DNA of 33,358 bases from Longimicrobium sp. (GTDB lineage Bacteria; Gemmatimonadota; Gemmatimonadetes; Longimicrobiales; Longimicrobiaceae), in NCBI RefSeq assembly GCF_035474595.1, contig NZ_DATIND010000102.1:1-33358 (forward strand), read 5' to 3'. The translations under genes were made by a program, and so were the position numbers. Positions 15,261 through 26,659 of this stretch are shown here, piece after piece. The notes under the pieces are model-generated. The model searched no databases. It was not told the DNA's origin and was given only the letters and a program-made list of their open reading frames with translations. How positions within the stretch are numbered: position 1 is the first letter of the stretch; each line of letters starts with the position of its first letter.

Positions 15261-17807
15261 ATGAAGGCAGGCAAGAGCGGGAAGACGGCGGCGGAGGGCG
15301 CGCGACAGGCGGAGTTCGTGCGCGTGCGCGGTGCGCGGGAGCACAACCTGAAGAACGTGGACGTCGACATCCCCCGCGACGCGCTGGTGGTGTTCACCGG
15401 CGTGTCGGGGTCGGGGAAGTCGTCGCTCGCGTTCGGCACGCTGTACGCCGAGGCGCAGCGGCGCTACCTGGAGTCGGTGGCGCCGTACGCGCGGCGCCTC
15501 TTCCACCAGATGGGCATCCCCGACGTCGACGAGATCGACGGAATTCCGCCGGCGGTGGCGCTGCAGCAGCAGCGGGGCACACCCACCACGCGCTCGTCCG
15601 TTGGCAGCGTGACCACGCTCAGCAACCTGCTGCGGATGCTGTACTCGCGCGCGGGCGACTATCCGCCCGGCCAGCCGATCATCTACGCCGAAGGCTTCTC
15701 CCCCAACACCCCCGAGGGTGCCTGCCCCCGCTGCCACGGGCACGGCCGCATCTACGAGGTCACCGAACGCTCGATGGTGCCCGACGACTCGCTGACCATC
15801 CGCGAGCGCGCCATCGCCGCGTGGCCGCAGGCGTGGGGCGGGCAGAACCAGCGCGACATCCTGGTCACCCTGGGCTACGACGTGGACCGCCCCTGGCGCG
15901 ACCTGCCGCAAAAGGACCGCGACTGGATCCTCTTCACCGACGAGCAGCCCGTCGTACCCGTCTATCCCGGCCTGACGCCCGAGGAAACGCGGCGCGCGCT
16001 GAAGCGGAAGGACCCGCCCGACTACATGGGCACCTTCACCAGCGCGCGGCGGCACGTGCTGCACACCTTCGCCAACACGCAGAGCGCGGCCATGCGCCGG
16101 CGCGCGCAGCAGTACATGCTGAGCACCGAGTGCCCGGTGTGCCGCGGCAAGCGGCTGCGCCCCGAGTCGCTGTCGGTGAAGTTCGCGGGGATGGACATCA
16201 CCGAGCTGTCGCGCCTGCCGCTGGCGCGCGTGGCCGCCCTGGCCCGCCCCTACGCGGAGGGAACGCAGACGGGGCGCAAGCGCCGCGACGCGGAGCATCC
16301 GGAAAAGGCGATGGTGGCGCACCGCATCTCGCAGGACCTCTGCGCGCGCCTGGAGGTGCTGCTGGACATGGGGCTTGGCTACCTCTCCATCGAGCGCAGC
16401 ACGCCCACCCTCTCGCCCGGCGAGCTGCAGCGCCTGCGGCTGGCCACGCAGGTGCGCTCCAACCTGTTCGGCGTGGTCTACGTGCTCGACGAGCCCTCCG
16501 CCGGCCTGCACCCGGCCGACACCGAGGCGCTGCTGCGCGCGCTGGACGGGCTGCTGGCCGCGGGGAACTCGCTGTTCGTGGTGGAGCACGAGATGGACGT
16601 GGTGCGCCACGCCCACTGGATCGTGGACGTGGGCCCCGCCGCGGGCGAACAGGGCGGCCGCGTGCTCTACAGCGGCCCGCCCGCCGGGCTGGCGGACGTG
16701 CAGGAGTCGCAGACGCGCCGCCACCTCTTCGGCGAGGAGAAGCCGGCGCCGCGGACGCCGCGCGCGCCAAGGGGATGGCTGGCGCTGGAGTGCGTCACCC
16801 GCAACAACCTGCACGAGCTGGACGTGAGGTTTCCGCTCGGCGTGTTCACCACCGTCAGCGGCGTCAGCGGCTCGGGAAAGTCCAGCCTGGTGAGCCAGGT
16901 GCTGGTGGAGCTGGTGGCCGCGCACCTGGGTCACGAGCTGCCCACGGCAGCCGATGAGGAGGATGATGCCGATCACCCGTCCGCCATCGCCGTCGGCGGC
17001 CGCATCGCGGGCGGGATGGAGGAGATCCACCGCCTGGTGCAGGTGGACCAGAAGGCGATCGGGCGTACGCCGCGCAGCAACCTGGCGACGTACACGGGAT
17101 TGTTCGACCACGTCCGCCGCCTCTTCGCCGCCACGCCGGACGCGAAGAAGCGGCGTTACGACGCCGGGCGGTTCTCGTTCAACGTGGCGAAGGGGCGCTG
17201 CGAGACGTGCGAGGGCGAGGGGTGGGTGATGGTGGAGCTGCTCTTCCTTCCCAGCGTCTACGCGCCCTGCCCCACCTGCCACGGCGCGCGCTACAACGCG
17301 AAGACGCTGGAGATCCGCTACCAGGGCCGCAACATCGCCGAGGTGCTGGGGATGACCGTGGACGCCGCGTGGGAGTTCTTCGCCGGCGAAGAAGGCGTGC
17401 GCCGCTCGCTGCACGTGCTGCGCGAGGTGGGATTGGGATACCTGCGCCTGGGCCAGCCCGCCACCGAGCTTTCCGGCGGCGAGGCGCAGCGGATCAAGCT
17501 GGCCACCGAGCTGCAGCGCCAGCAGCGCGGCCACTCGCTCTACGTGCTGGACGAGCCCACCACCGGCCTGCACCCGTCCGACGTGGAGAAGCTGGTGGCG
17601 CAGCTGCACGGGCTGGTGGAGGCCGGCAACACCGTCGTCGTCGTCGAGCACGACATGCACGTGATCGCCGGCAGCGACTGGGTGATCGACATCGGCCCCG
17701 GCGCGGGCGAGGAAGGCGGCCGCGTCGTCGCCGCCGGCCCGCCGGCCGCGGTGGCCCGCGCGACGAAGAGCCGCACCGCGCCGTACCTGGCGCGGGAGTT
17801 GGGGTGA
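15261..17807 (+). CDS. uvrA2: UvrA2-type excinuclease ATPase lacking the UvrB-binding domain
   Basis: This 848-residue protein has two ABC cassettes. Walker A motifs are GVSGSGKSS at 47-55 and again near 537. Signature motifs are LSPGELQRL (cassette I) and LSGGEAQRI (cassette II), with Walker B DEPSAGLH and DEPTTGLH. Zinc sites are CPRCHGHG (155-162) with a later CPVCRGKR, and CETCEGEG with CPTCHG. Canonical UvrA is about 940 residues and inserts the UvrB-binding domain before the first zinc module. Here LYSRAGDY runs almost directly into [13 protein letters not shown], so that domain is absent, as in UvrA2/DrrC-like proteins tied to resistance to DNA-binding drugs or secondary damage tolerance. 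It probably works without UvrB or as an accessory damage sensor. Confidence 0.93.
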   Translation: MKAGKSGKTAAEGARQAEFVRVRGAREHNLKNVDVDIPRDALVVFTGVSGSGKSSLAFGTLYAEAQRRYLESVAPYARRLFHQMGIPDVDEIDGIPPAVALQQQRGTPTTRSSVGSVTTLSNLLRMLYSRAGDYPPGQPIIYAEGFSPNTPEGACPRCHGHGRIYEVTERSMVPDDSLTIRERAIAAWPQAWGGQNQRDILVTLGYDVDRPWRDLPQKDRDWILFTDEQPVVPVYPGLTPEETRRALKRKDPPDYMGTFTSARRHVLHTFANTQSAAMRRRAQQYMLSTECPVCRGKRLRPESLSVKFAGMDITELSRLPLARVAALARPYAEGTQTGRKRRDAEHPEKAMVAHRISQDLCARLEVLLDMGLGYLSIERSTPTLSPGELQRLRLATQVRSNLFGVVYVLDEPSAGLHPADTEALLRALDGLLAAGNSLFVVEHEMDVVRHAHWIVDVGPAAGEQGGRVLYSGPPAGLADVQESQTRRHLFGEEKPAPRTPRAPRGWLALECVTRNNLHELDVRFPLGVFTTVSGVSGSGKSSLVSQVLVELVAAHLGHELPTAADEEDDADHPSAIAVGGRIAGGMEEIHRLVQVDQKAIGRTPRSNLATYTGLFDHVRRLFAATPDAKKRRYDAGRFSFNVAKGRCETCEGEGWVMVELLFLPSVYAPCPTCHGARYNAKTLEIRYQGRNIAEVLGMTVDAAWEFFAGEEGVRRSLHVLREVGLGYLRLGQPATELSGGEAQRIKLATELQRQQRGHSLYVLDEPTTGLHPSDVEKLVAQLHGLVEAGNTVVVVEHDMHVIAGSDWVIDIGPGAGEEGGRVVAAGPPAAVARATKSRTAPYLARELG

Positions 17808-17948
17808 GGGACGGAGAGGAGAAACCAGTTTGCCTTTCCGGACCAATTCGGTGCAACTGGCTCAGTCCAGATGAAGCATGAAGCGGCATGACTCCAGGCC
17901 GGATGGCTGTGGTCTGACACACCCGGCTGGCCGGCCATCTCGCGACGT

Positions 17949-19580
17949 TCAGGGCGTCGCCGTCTTCGCAACGGCAGGTGCGCCGGGTCCGAATGAGGCA
18001 TCGGCCTGCAGCCACGGCAGGGTGTGCAGCGGCAGGGAGTTCTGCAGTGCCACGCCGATGTATGTTCCCTGGCTCTCGTTGACGGAAGACTGGACCGTGG
18101 GGCGGGAAGCGACGATCGTGGCGTTCGTTGCCGGAAAGTAGTCTGTGGTTCCCGCTGGACGCGTATCAGCGGCGGTGACGGTGACCCCCCAGTTGTCCCA
18201 TCCGCCGATCGCGAAGAAACTATCCGCCTCCGGGTTGGGTTGCACCCAGGTGGGTTCCGATAGCGTGGGCGAATCGGGAGCCGACAGGTCGAGCGTGCTG
18301 TACTGCACCGCGAGTCCAATCCGGTTGCCGTAGCACGACACCATCTGGAAGCCGGTGATTACCGCGTAGCGATTGGGACCAGAGACCAGGGGCGGCTGCG
18401 CATACGACGTGTTGAAGTACGCGTAGTTGTCTCCATCGGGCTGCATCACGTACGCGGGGTTGCTCGCCAGGTCCACTCCGCTCACCGGCGGGTTGTCCAG
18501 GATGAACCCGACGTTCACCGAATGCGGCGCGCTCCCCATCCAGCTCCCCGGGTTCATTGCCAGGTTGGGGCCGATCGTGACGGGCATGGCCTGCAGGTAC
18601 AACATCGCCTCGTCCAGCGTCAGCATCTCGTTGAATGCGGGCTCCACCTGCAGGCGAAGCCCTCCAAAGTACGTGCCGGCGGGAGCGATGAGCTGTACGC
18701 CGCTCGCATAGAAGGCGGCTGTATACTGGAAGTCCTGGTTCCCGAGAACTGCCGTGGACGTGAACGGTGTCGCGGCGGAACCGTTATCGCACGACGTCAT
18801 GCAGGCTCCATACTGCACGGCGGGCTCACCGGGGGCGATGGCGCTGGCCAGCGGGCCAGCGAAAGCGTTCCAGACCGTGTTCGCCGTGCTGACGTTGCCG
18901 AAAAGCTGCGACACCAGCGGCCGCAGCGAAACGAAGTTGTGCGGGTTGGCGGGATTGTCGGCCTTGTACAGCGCAAGGGCGCTCTCGTGCGCGAATACCA
19001 TTGAGCCAACCATGCCGTAAACCTGCTGCATGAGCTGAAGCGTGAGGGTGTACTGCGTCTGGCCCACGAAGCCCGGCATTCCGTTCGCGGCGGCGGCCTG
19101 GCAGACACGTTGCCAAATGGTCAGGATCGGCGGGTCGGCAGAGGAGCCTCCCGAGAGGAAGAGGTTCCCCAGGATGCTCAACTGTGACGAGAGGATCGTC
19201 AGCGCGCCCGATTCCAGGCCGTTACCGACACCCGTTTCGCACCACCGGACAAGGGGCATCTCCACCCCCGCCTGCACAATGCGATGAGTGGGAGTGAGGG
19301 TTGCAAGTTGTTCCAACAGTGGCAGAGAGGCGGCTTGAATGCTCTCTAGTTCCAGTATCCTGGCGCTCCACTGCTCTTGGTACGTGCTGTTGTTTACGGC
19401 TGTCACGACCTGGGCCATGCCTTGCGAGAAGACGTTGTCCAGCGAGCCGATTGCCGCCACGATCGATGACATGCCATCGTTGCCCGTCAGAATGTCAAAG
19501 ACTTTCGATGCATCTTCAATGGCTCCCGCGAGGGTGCTGAACGACTTCGCGATCGAGACGATGTTGCTGAAAGCCGGCAT
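17949..19580 (-). CDS. Unrecognised lower-GC 543-residue protein (helical N-terminal half, beta-rich C-terminal half)
   Basis: I do not recognise this protein. Residues 1-200 look helical and amphipathic (MPAFSNIVSIAKSFSTLAGA, QWSARILELESIQAASLPLL). Residues about 290-530 look beta-rich with Gly/Asn turns (YFGGLRLQVEPAF, NRYAVITGFQMVSCYGNRIG, GGWDNWGVTVTAADT). There is no signal peptide. This alpha-then-beta layout is seen in some pore-forming toxins, but I claim no homology. By eye the gene is clearly lower in GC and freer in codon use than its neighbours, suggesting recent acquisition. It lies antisense between the complete uvrA2 and a uvrA2 remnant. ATG at 19580 has AAAGG upstream; the frame is open further 5', but that part runs through a repeat and is not coding. 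Confidence 0.75.
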   Translation of the reverse strand: MPAFSNIVSIAKSFSTLAGAIEDASKVFDILTGNDGMSSIVAAIGSLDNVFSQGMAQVVTAVNNSTYQEQWSARILELESIQAASLPLLEQLATLTPTHRIVQAGVEMPLVRWCETGVGNGLESGALTILSSQLSILGNLFLSGGSSADPPILTIWQRVCQAAAANGMPGFVGQTQYTLTLQLMQQVYGMVGSMVFAHESALALYKADNPANPHNFVSLRPLVSQLFGNVSTANTVWNAFAGPLASAIAPGEPAVQYGACMTSCDNGSAATPFTSTAVLGNQDFQYTAAFYASGVQLIAPAGTYFGGLRLQVEPAFNEMLTLDEAMLYLQAMPVTIGPNLAMNPGSWMGSAPHSVNVGFILDNPPVSGVDLASNPAYVMQPDGDNYAYFNTSYAQPPLVSGPNRYAVITGFQMVSCYGNRIGLAVQYSTLDLSAPDSPTLSEPTWVQPNPEADSFFAIGGWDNWGVTVTAADTRPAGTTDYFPATNATIVASRPTVQSSVNESQGTYIGVALQNSLPLHTLPWLQADASFGPGAPAVAKTATP

Positions 19581-19827
19581 TGATATGCCTTTGGGCAGAA
19601 GGGGGCGAGAACGGCAAGAGGGAAGCGAACGGGACAGCCCTGGAACCTGGAGCGGCGTAGGATGAATTCGAACGCAGTCCCATGTATTGGCGGCAAAGAG
19701 CGTAATCATATGTTTTCTCCCAAGCCATGTCAATTGGCCAGACGGAGCCTCCGGCAGTCGCAGAGTGGGATCCGACAGGGGCGGCATTCTGCATCCGAGG
19801 AGATCGGAAGGCTCACCCGGCAAGCAC

Positions 19828-19972
19828 GAGTTCGTGCGGTGCGCGGGGCGCGGGAGCACAACCTGAAGACGGGGAGGAAGGCGGCCGCGTGGTCGCTGCC
19901 GGCCCGCCGTTGCAGGTAGCAAAATCACCGAAGAGCCGCACCGCGCCGTACCTGGCGCGGGTGCTGGGGTAA
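19828..19972 (+). pseudogene. Remnant of a second uvrA2 copy (5' end joined to 3' end)
   Basis: 19828-19869 matches the start of the intact uvrA2 (the coding sequence for [14 protein letters not shown], with small changes). After a few bases, 19874-19972 matches its last 33 codons ([12 protein letters not shown] through SRTAPYLAR(E/V)LG and stop). About 2.4 kb between them is gone and the two pieces are out of frame. It looks like a duplicated gene collapsed by internal deletion. It lies about 2 kb after the intact copy. Confidence 0.85.
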
Positions 19973-20028
19973 CGGACGGGGGCGGCGAATCCCCCTGAAC
20001 GGCAGGCGGATTCAGGAAAAGATGGGTT

Positions 20029-20090
20029 TCACGCGGAGAAGCGGAGGAGCAGAGGGAGAATTCCTCTGTTTCTCTGCTCTCTCCGTGTGA
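20029..20090. repeat. Imperfect inverted repeat with GAGCAGAG/CTCTGCTC core
   Basis: TCACGCGG (20029-20036) faces CCGTGTGA (20083-20090), with an inner perfect stem GAGCAGAG (20047-20054) and CTCTGCTC (20072-20079). The sequence type (CACGCGGAGA...CTCTGCTCTC) resembles a dispersed hairpin I have seen in many GC-rich bacteria. It abuts repeat B4. Confidence 0.65.
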
Positions 20091-20213
20091 TACGAAATCC
20101 GGGAGAAGGATCGGTGCATCCGACCCACTCACGTGCTGCCGCGCTCACAGATCCTTCGGCCTGCAAGGTGTTGTGCTGATGCGGGTTGCAGTGTGGCCGG
20201 CCTCAGGATGACG
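20088..20213 (-). repeat. Dispersed repeat family B, copy B4 (near full length)
   Basis: Minus strand: GCGTCATCCTGAGGCCGGCC, TTGCAGGCCGAAGGATCTGT, GCAGCACGTGAG, GATGCACCGATCCTTCTCCC, ending CGTATCA. One of the two most complete copies, defining an element of about 126 bp. With the uvrA remnant it accounts for most of the 703-bp gap between the orphan gene and the acetyltransferase; the rest holds no gene I can support. Confidence 0.85.
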
Positions 20214-20283
20214 CCAGGTGGGTGCAGTGCGGATGCAGAAGCTGATCTCCCGGATCCGGGATGAGACCAGCCTTCCAGCGGCG

Positions 20284-20804
20284 TCAGGACGCGCCGCCGT
20301 CCAGCTCGCGCGTCATCTCGATCATCGTGCGGCGGAAGCCGGCGCGGGCGAAGAGGCGCTGCGCGGACTCGTTCCGCTCCGCCGTGGAGAGCACCACGCG
20401 GGGCGCGCCGCGGGCCCGGAGCGCCGCCAGCGTGGCGTCGAGCAGCATCCGGCCGATGCCTTGGCCGCGATGGGCGGGATCGACCACGATGTCGTACAGC
20501 ACGCCGGCCGGCCCGCGCAGCGCCATGTAGTCGTTCCCCTCGACGCCCGCGAAGGTGTAGCCGAGCACCTCGCCGCCGCGCTCCGCGACCAGGATCGCGA
20601 CGTCCGGCTCCGCGAGCTGCGTCGCGAAGAACGAGGCGTACAGGTGACCGGTTTCCGGCGTGGCGGCGATGAAGCGCTGCGGATCGAAACCGTGGTGCAT
20701 CCGCACCAGCATCGCGCCGAGCCGGCCGACGGCCGGGAGGTCGGCGGGCACCGCGGGGCGGATGACGACGTCCGGAACGCCGGACCGGCCGGGCGGCGCG
20801 GCGC

Positions 20805-20808
<4 letters not shown>
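20284..20808 (-). CDS. GNAT family N-acetyltransferase
   Basis: This 174-residue enzyme should move an acetyl group from acetyl-CoA to an amine. The GNAT core is clear: VIRPAVPADLPAVGRL, VAERGGEVLGYTFA, LYDIVVDPAHRGQGIGRMLLDATLAALRARG (acetyl-CoA loop HRGQGIG), and VVLSTAERNESAQRLFARAGFRRT. The start is unusual: no ATG is available. A TTG at 20808 overlaps the stop of the upstream reductase gene as TTGA, giving MSAAPPGRSG and a full domain. Last gene of a tightly packed operon. The substrate is unknown. Confidence 0.88.
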
Positions 20809-23230
<2,422 letters not shown>

Positions 23231-23237
23231 TCAGAGC

Positions 23238-23265
23238 GGCCCCGGCGAGCGAACTCGCCGGGGCC
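23238..23265. repeat. GC hairpin repeat, copy C1
   Basis: GGCCCCGGCGAG pairs perfectly with CTCGCCGGGGCC (12 bp), loop CGAA, followed by GAAG. C2 and C3 have the same stem and different loops. C1, C2, the aldo/keto remnant and the TGACAG repeat are the content of the 535-bp gap before the cupin operon. Confidence 0.85.
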
Positions 23266-23348
23266 GAAGGGTTCGCTGGCCGATCGATGCGCCAGCCGTC
23301 CGCGCCTTGACGTTGGCGACGGACCGCGAGCACGATGGATACAATGCG

Positions 23349-23376
23349 GCCCCGGCGAGCCTTCTCGCCGGGGCCG
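23349..23376. repeat. GC hairpin repeat, copy C2
   Basis: Same 12-bp stem, loop CCTT, followed by GAAG. It lies 84 bp after C1 in the same gap, about 110 bp past the 3' end of the alcohol dehydrogenase gene. Confidence 0.85.
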
Positions 23377-23485
23377 AAGCCATCGCCGAGTCGAACGAGT
23401 TCACGCGGCGCGTCGCGCGAAGCCACGGCTGAATTGCTGTCCCGACTGCACGATCCATCGGACGCTGCGCGCGTGCTTCGCCCCG

Positions 23486-24508
23486 CTACGGGACCAGCAG
23501 GGCCTTGATGGCGCGGCGCTCGTCCATGGCGCGGTAGCCCTCGGCCACCTGGTCCAGCGGCAGCGTCAGGTCGAACACCTTGCCGGGATTGATCCTGCCG
23601 GTCCAGATCAGGTCGATCAGGTGGGGGAGGTAGCGCCGGACCGGGGCGGGGCCGCCGAGCAGGTGGACCTCCGCGAAGAACAGCTCCAGGCCGGGGATCT
23701 CCACGCCGTGGGCGACCCCGACGAAGCCCACGTGCCCGCCGGGGCGGGTGGAGCGGATCGCCTGCATCATCGACTCCTGCGTCCCCACCGCCTCGATCAC
23801 CGAGTGCGCGCCCAGTCCGCCGGTCAGGTCCCTGATGCGGGCCACGCCCTCGTCCCCCCGCTCGGTCACGATGTCGGTGGCGCCGAACTCCACCCCGAGC
23901 TTCTGCCGGTCCTCATGGCGGCTCATCAGGACGATGCGCTCCGCGCCCATCTGCTTCGCGGAGAGCACGCCCAGCAGCCCGACCGCGCCGTCGCCGATCA
24001 CCACCACCGTCTTGCCGGGGCCCGCCGCGGCGGCGTCGGCGGCGAACCAGCCCGTGCCCAGGACGTCGGAGGCCGCCAGCAGGCTCGGGACCAGGTCGCC
24101 GGAGGGGAGTTCCGGCGTGGCGACCAGGGTGCCGTCGGCCAGCGGCACGCGCAGGAAGGGCGCCTGCGCGCCCAGCGCGCCGATGGGCTGGGCCTGCACG
24201 CACCGGCCCTGGTAGCCCGCCCGGCAGATGGGGCAGGTGTTGTCGGAGGCGAAGAACGAGCCGACCACGAACTGGCCCGGCCTGACGTTCCGCACGTCGC
24301 GGCCGACCTCCTCGACGATGCCCACGTACTCGTGGCCCATCGGCTGCGGCCCGGGGAACGTCTCGATTCCGCGCCAGGGCCACAGGTCGGAGCCGCAGAC
24401 GCAGGCGGCCGTGACGCGGAGAATCGCGTCCGTCGGCTCGATGATCTTCGGGTCGGGGCGCTCCTCGAAGCGCACGTCGCCCGGTCCGTAGAGAACGGCT
24501 CCCTTCAT
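23486..24508 (-). CDS. Zinc-dependent alcohol dehydrogenase-like oxidoreductase
   Basis: This 340-residue medium-chain dehydrogenase has the catalytic zinc ligands Cys38 (VCGSD), His59 and Glu60 (GHEY), and the coenzyme loop GDGAVG at 172-177 of a Rossmann fold. The structural-zinc lobe reads D89-x2-C92-x2-C95-x7-C103: the first Cys is Asp, a variant common in this threonine-dehydrogenase-like subgroup. It oxidises or reduces alcohols and aldehydes; the substrate is unknown. The start at 24508 gives MKGAVLYGPGDVRFEE with GGAG upstream. Repeat B5 separates it from the SDR gene. Confidence 0.93.
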   Translation of the reverse strand: MKGAVLYGPGDVRFEERPDPKIIEPTDAILRVTAACVCGSDLWPWRGIETFPGPQPMGHEYVGIVEEVGRDVRNVRPGQFVVGSFFASDNTCPICRAGYQGRCVQAQPIGALGAQAPFLRVPLADGTLVATPELPSGDLVPSLLAASDVLGTGWFAADAAAAGPGKTVVVIGDGAVGLLGVLSAKQMGAERIVLMSRHEDRQKLGVEFGATDIVTERGDEGVARIRDLTGGLGAHSVIEAVGTQESMMQAIRSTRPGGHVGFVGVAHGVEIPGLELFFAEVHLLGGPAPVRRYLPHLIDLIWTGRINPGKVFDLTLPLDQVAEGYRAMDERRAIKALLVP

Positions 24509-24640
24509 CTCGATCCACTCCCATCGTTCACTGGTGATCGTGGCCAGCGCGGGCTCGCGCCGGCCACGCAGGCCGCTCGATCTCCGTCCGCCGCCACCCC
24601 CGCCGGGAATTTCGTTCGTGCATCCTCGCCGCATCAACTC

Positions 24641-24768
24641 GACGTCATCCTGAGGCCGCCCACAGCGTAACCAGCGTCCACACAGGAGGTTGCAGGCCGA
24701 AGGATCTATCGCCTCCGCAGCACGTGATTCAGCGAGATGCACCGACTCTTCTGCCGGATGCGGTATCA
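24641..24768 (+). repeat. Dispersed repeat family B, copy B5 (full length; supplies a stop codon)
   Basis: GACGTCATCCTGAGGCCGCC, TTGCAGGCCGAAGGATCTAT, CCGCAGCACGTGATT, GAGATGCACCGACTCTTCTG, ending GCCGGATGCGGTATCA. The last three bases (TCA, 24766-24768) read as TGA on the minus strand and are the stop codon of the SDR gene. Insertion may have reset that protein's C terminus. Confidence 0.85.
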
Positions 24769-25596
24769 ATCGTGGTCGAGCGTGGTCGAAAGTTCCGGGA
24801 ACGCCTCGGCCTGCTGGCGGAGCAGGCCGGCTTTCCGGATGACCGCCTGGACGGCGTCGGCGCCGGCGACCCACCGCTCGGGCGGCGCGGGCAAGTCCAG
24901 CAGCGTGACCAGGGCGCGGCCGAGCTTGGCCGGGTCGCCCGACTGCCTGCCGTTCATCCCTTCCCACATGGGGATGATCTCCGCGGTGCGCGGCGCGTAG
25001 TCGCCGATCGACAGCGCCGGCAGGAGCGTCGACTCCTTCTCGAGCAGCCTGGTGCGGAAGAACCCCGGCTCCACGACCGTCGTGGTGATGCCGTAGGGCG
25101 CCACCTCGGGGCGCAGCGCCTCCATCCACCCCTCGACCGCGTACTTCGAGGCCGCGTACGCGGAGGTGAACTCCCCGGCGGCCACACCGGCGGTCGAGGA
25201 GATGGTGACGACCTGGCCGCCGCGCTGCCGGCGCATCACCGGAAGCACGGCGCGGGTGACGTTGAGCGTGCCGAAGAGGTTGACCTCGATCTGCGCCCGG
25301 AACTGCCCGGGGCTGATCTCCTCGAAGCAGCCGGCCTGGAAGTTGGCGGCGTTGTTGACCAGCACGTCGATGCGGCCGAACCGCCCGACCGCCGCCGCTA
25401 CGGCAGCCTCGGCGTCCGCCGGAATGGTGATGTCGAGCTTCAGCGCCAGCAGGTTCTCCGCCTTGCCGACCGCTTCGGTGACGGCCTCGGGACGGCGGCC
25501 GGTGGCGACCACCCGGTGCCCCGCGGCCAGCGCCGCGCGGGCGATGTCGACACCCATGCCACGTCCGGCGCCGGTGATGAAGTAGACCTTGCTCAT
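24766..25596 (-). CDS. Short-chain dehydrogenase/reductase
   Basis: This 276-residue classical SDR has the cofactor loop TGAGRGMG (8-15), NNAAN (81-85), Ser133/134 (TISS), Tyr147 and Lys151 (YAASK). GRR after the second strand suggests NADP(H). AGGAGG sits six bases before the ATG at 25596. The stop codon lies at the last bases of repeat B5, and the C-terminal tail (ELSTTLDHD) runs up to the repeat edge, so the end may have been changed by the insertion. It is divergent from the LysR gene, the usual arrangement for a LysR target. Confidence 0.94.
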   Translation of the reverse strand: MSKVYFITGAGRGMGVDIARAALAAGHRVVATGRRPEAVTEAVGKAENLLALKLDITIPADAEAAVAAAVGRFGRIDVLVNNAANFQAGCFEEISPGQFRAQIEVNLFGTLNVTRAVLPVMRRQRGGQVVTISSTAGVAAGEFTSAYAASKYAVEGWMEALRPEVAPYGITTTVVEPGFFRTRLLEKESTLLPALSIGDYAPRTAEIIPMWEGMNGRQSGDPAKLGRALVTLLDLPAPPERWVAGADAVQAVIRKAGLLRQQAEAFPELSTTLDHD

Positions 25597-25686
25597 TCCT
25601 GCCTCCTGGTCGGTTCGCGGTGGGGCCGAGTCCCTCACTCCAGCCGCGGCCGCAAAGCGGTTGCCTGATTCGACGCAGAAAGCTAT

Positions 25687-25716
25687 GTCAGTGACTGTCG
25701 CGGATAAACGAGACAG
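25687..25716. promoter_or_regulatory. Candidate LysR operator between SDR and LysR genes
   Basis: CTGTC (25695-25699) and GACAG (25712-25716) form an inverted repeat with 12 bp between; TGTCAGTGACTGTC just precedes and overlaps it. It is within the 151-bp divergent gap, where LysR regulators usually bind. Actual binding is inferred. Confidence 0.4.
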
Positions 25717-25747
25717 CGGTTCGCACCCTGATGCCCTCAGGTTGACA

Positions 25748-26650
25748 ATGCCGGATATCACGGACGGCGTCCCGGAGTTCGTCGCGGTGGTGGAAGCGAA
25801 GGGCTTCCGCGCCGCGGGACGGCAGCTGGGCGTGAGCGGGACGGCGCTGAGCAAGGCGCTGCGGCAGCTGGAGCAGCGCCTCGGCGTCACGCTCCTCCTG
25901 CGGACCACGCGCAGCGTGCGGCTGACCGAGGCGGGAGAACGGTTCTACGCGGCTTCGCGCCAGGCGCTGGACGGGCTGCGGGCGGCCGCGGAGGCGGTGG
26001 GAGAGCTGGCGGACGAGCCCCGGGGGACGCTGCGGCTGAACATCAGCAGCGGAGCGGAGGGGTTCCTGCGCGGGCCCGCGCTCGCGGCGTTCCTCCAGGC
26101 GTACCCCCAGGTCCGGCTCGACATCATCGTCGACGAGGACGTGAGCGACATCGTGGCGGCCGGCTACGACGCAGGCGTCCGGCTGGGCGAGGTGATCGAG
26201 CAGGACATGATCGCCGTGCCCGCGTCGGGCCCGCAGCGGATGGTGGTGGTCGGGTCGCCCGCGTACTTCGCGACACGCCCGATGCCGGAGCACCCCCGCG
26301 ACCTTGCCGGGCATGCGTGCATCAACTGGCGGCCGGGTCCGGATGCGCCGCCGTACCGCTGGGAGTTCACCGAGCCCCGCGGCGGCGACTTCTCCGTCGC
26401 GGTGCCGGCCCGGGTGGTCGCCAACGACTTCTCGCTGATGATGCGGCTGGTGACGGCGGGGCTGGGGGTGACCATCGGGATGGGGGACGGAGTGCGGCCG
26501 TACCTGGACCGCGGCGAGGTGGTTGCCGTGCTGGAGGAGTTCTGCCCGCCGTTCGCGGGCTACTACCTGTACTATCCCCAGCGGCGGCAGGCCTCGCCGG
26601 CCCTCCGCGCGCTCATCGACTACCTGCTCCGCATCCGGCAGGCGCGGTGA
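25748..26650 (+). CDS. LysR-family transcriptional regulator
   Basis: This 300-residue regulator has the LysR winged helix-turn-helix at about 8-65 (FVAVVEAKGFRAAGRQLGVSGTALSKALRQLEQRLGV, then LLRTTRSVRLTEAGERF). The effector domain runs from about 90 (RGTLRLNISSGAEGFLRGPALAAF) to the C terminus. It presumably senses an aromatic or aldehyde-type compound and controls the divergent SDR and perhaps the cupin/aldo-keto operon. The start at 25748 gives MPDITDGVPEF, the usual ten residues before the HTH; an in-frame ATG at 25685 would lengthen it by 21 residues. An A-type hairpin repeat follows 9 bp after the stop. Confidence 0.94.
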   Translation: MPDITDGVPEFVAVVEAKGFRAAGRQLGVSGTALSKALRQLEQRLGVTLLLRTTRSVRLTEAGERFYAASRQALDGLRAAAEAVGELADEPRGTLRLNISSGAEGFLRGPALAAFLQAYPQVRLDIIVDEDVSDIVAAGYDAGVRLGEVIEQDMIAVPASGPQRMVVVGSPAYFATRPMPEHPRDLAGHACINWRPGPDAPPYRWEFTEPRGGDFSVAVPARVVANDFSLMMRLVTAGLGVTIGMGDGVRPYLDRGEVVAVLEEFCPPFAGYYLYYPQRRQASPALRALIDYLLRIRQAR

Positions 26651-26659
26651 GCCCTGCGT

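Noticed and set aside
15219-17846. Very long open frame (about 875 codons) opposite uvrA2
   Set aside because: It is the antisense shadow of a GC-rich gene. Its translation is His/Arg/Pro-rich with no domain, while the plus-strand frame is a complete UvrA2.
17949-20132. An N-terminal extension of the orphan protein to about 727 residues
   Set aside because: The added part is translated through the uvrA remnant and repeat B4 and has no domain. The ATG at 19580 has its own ribosome site.
17808-20283. A prophage or integrative element around the low-GC gene
   Set aside because: No integrase, phage structural gene or attachment duplication is seen. The only mobile-like signs are short repeats and the uvrA scar.
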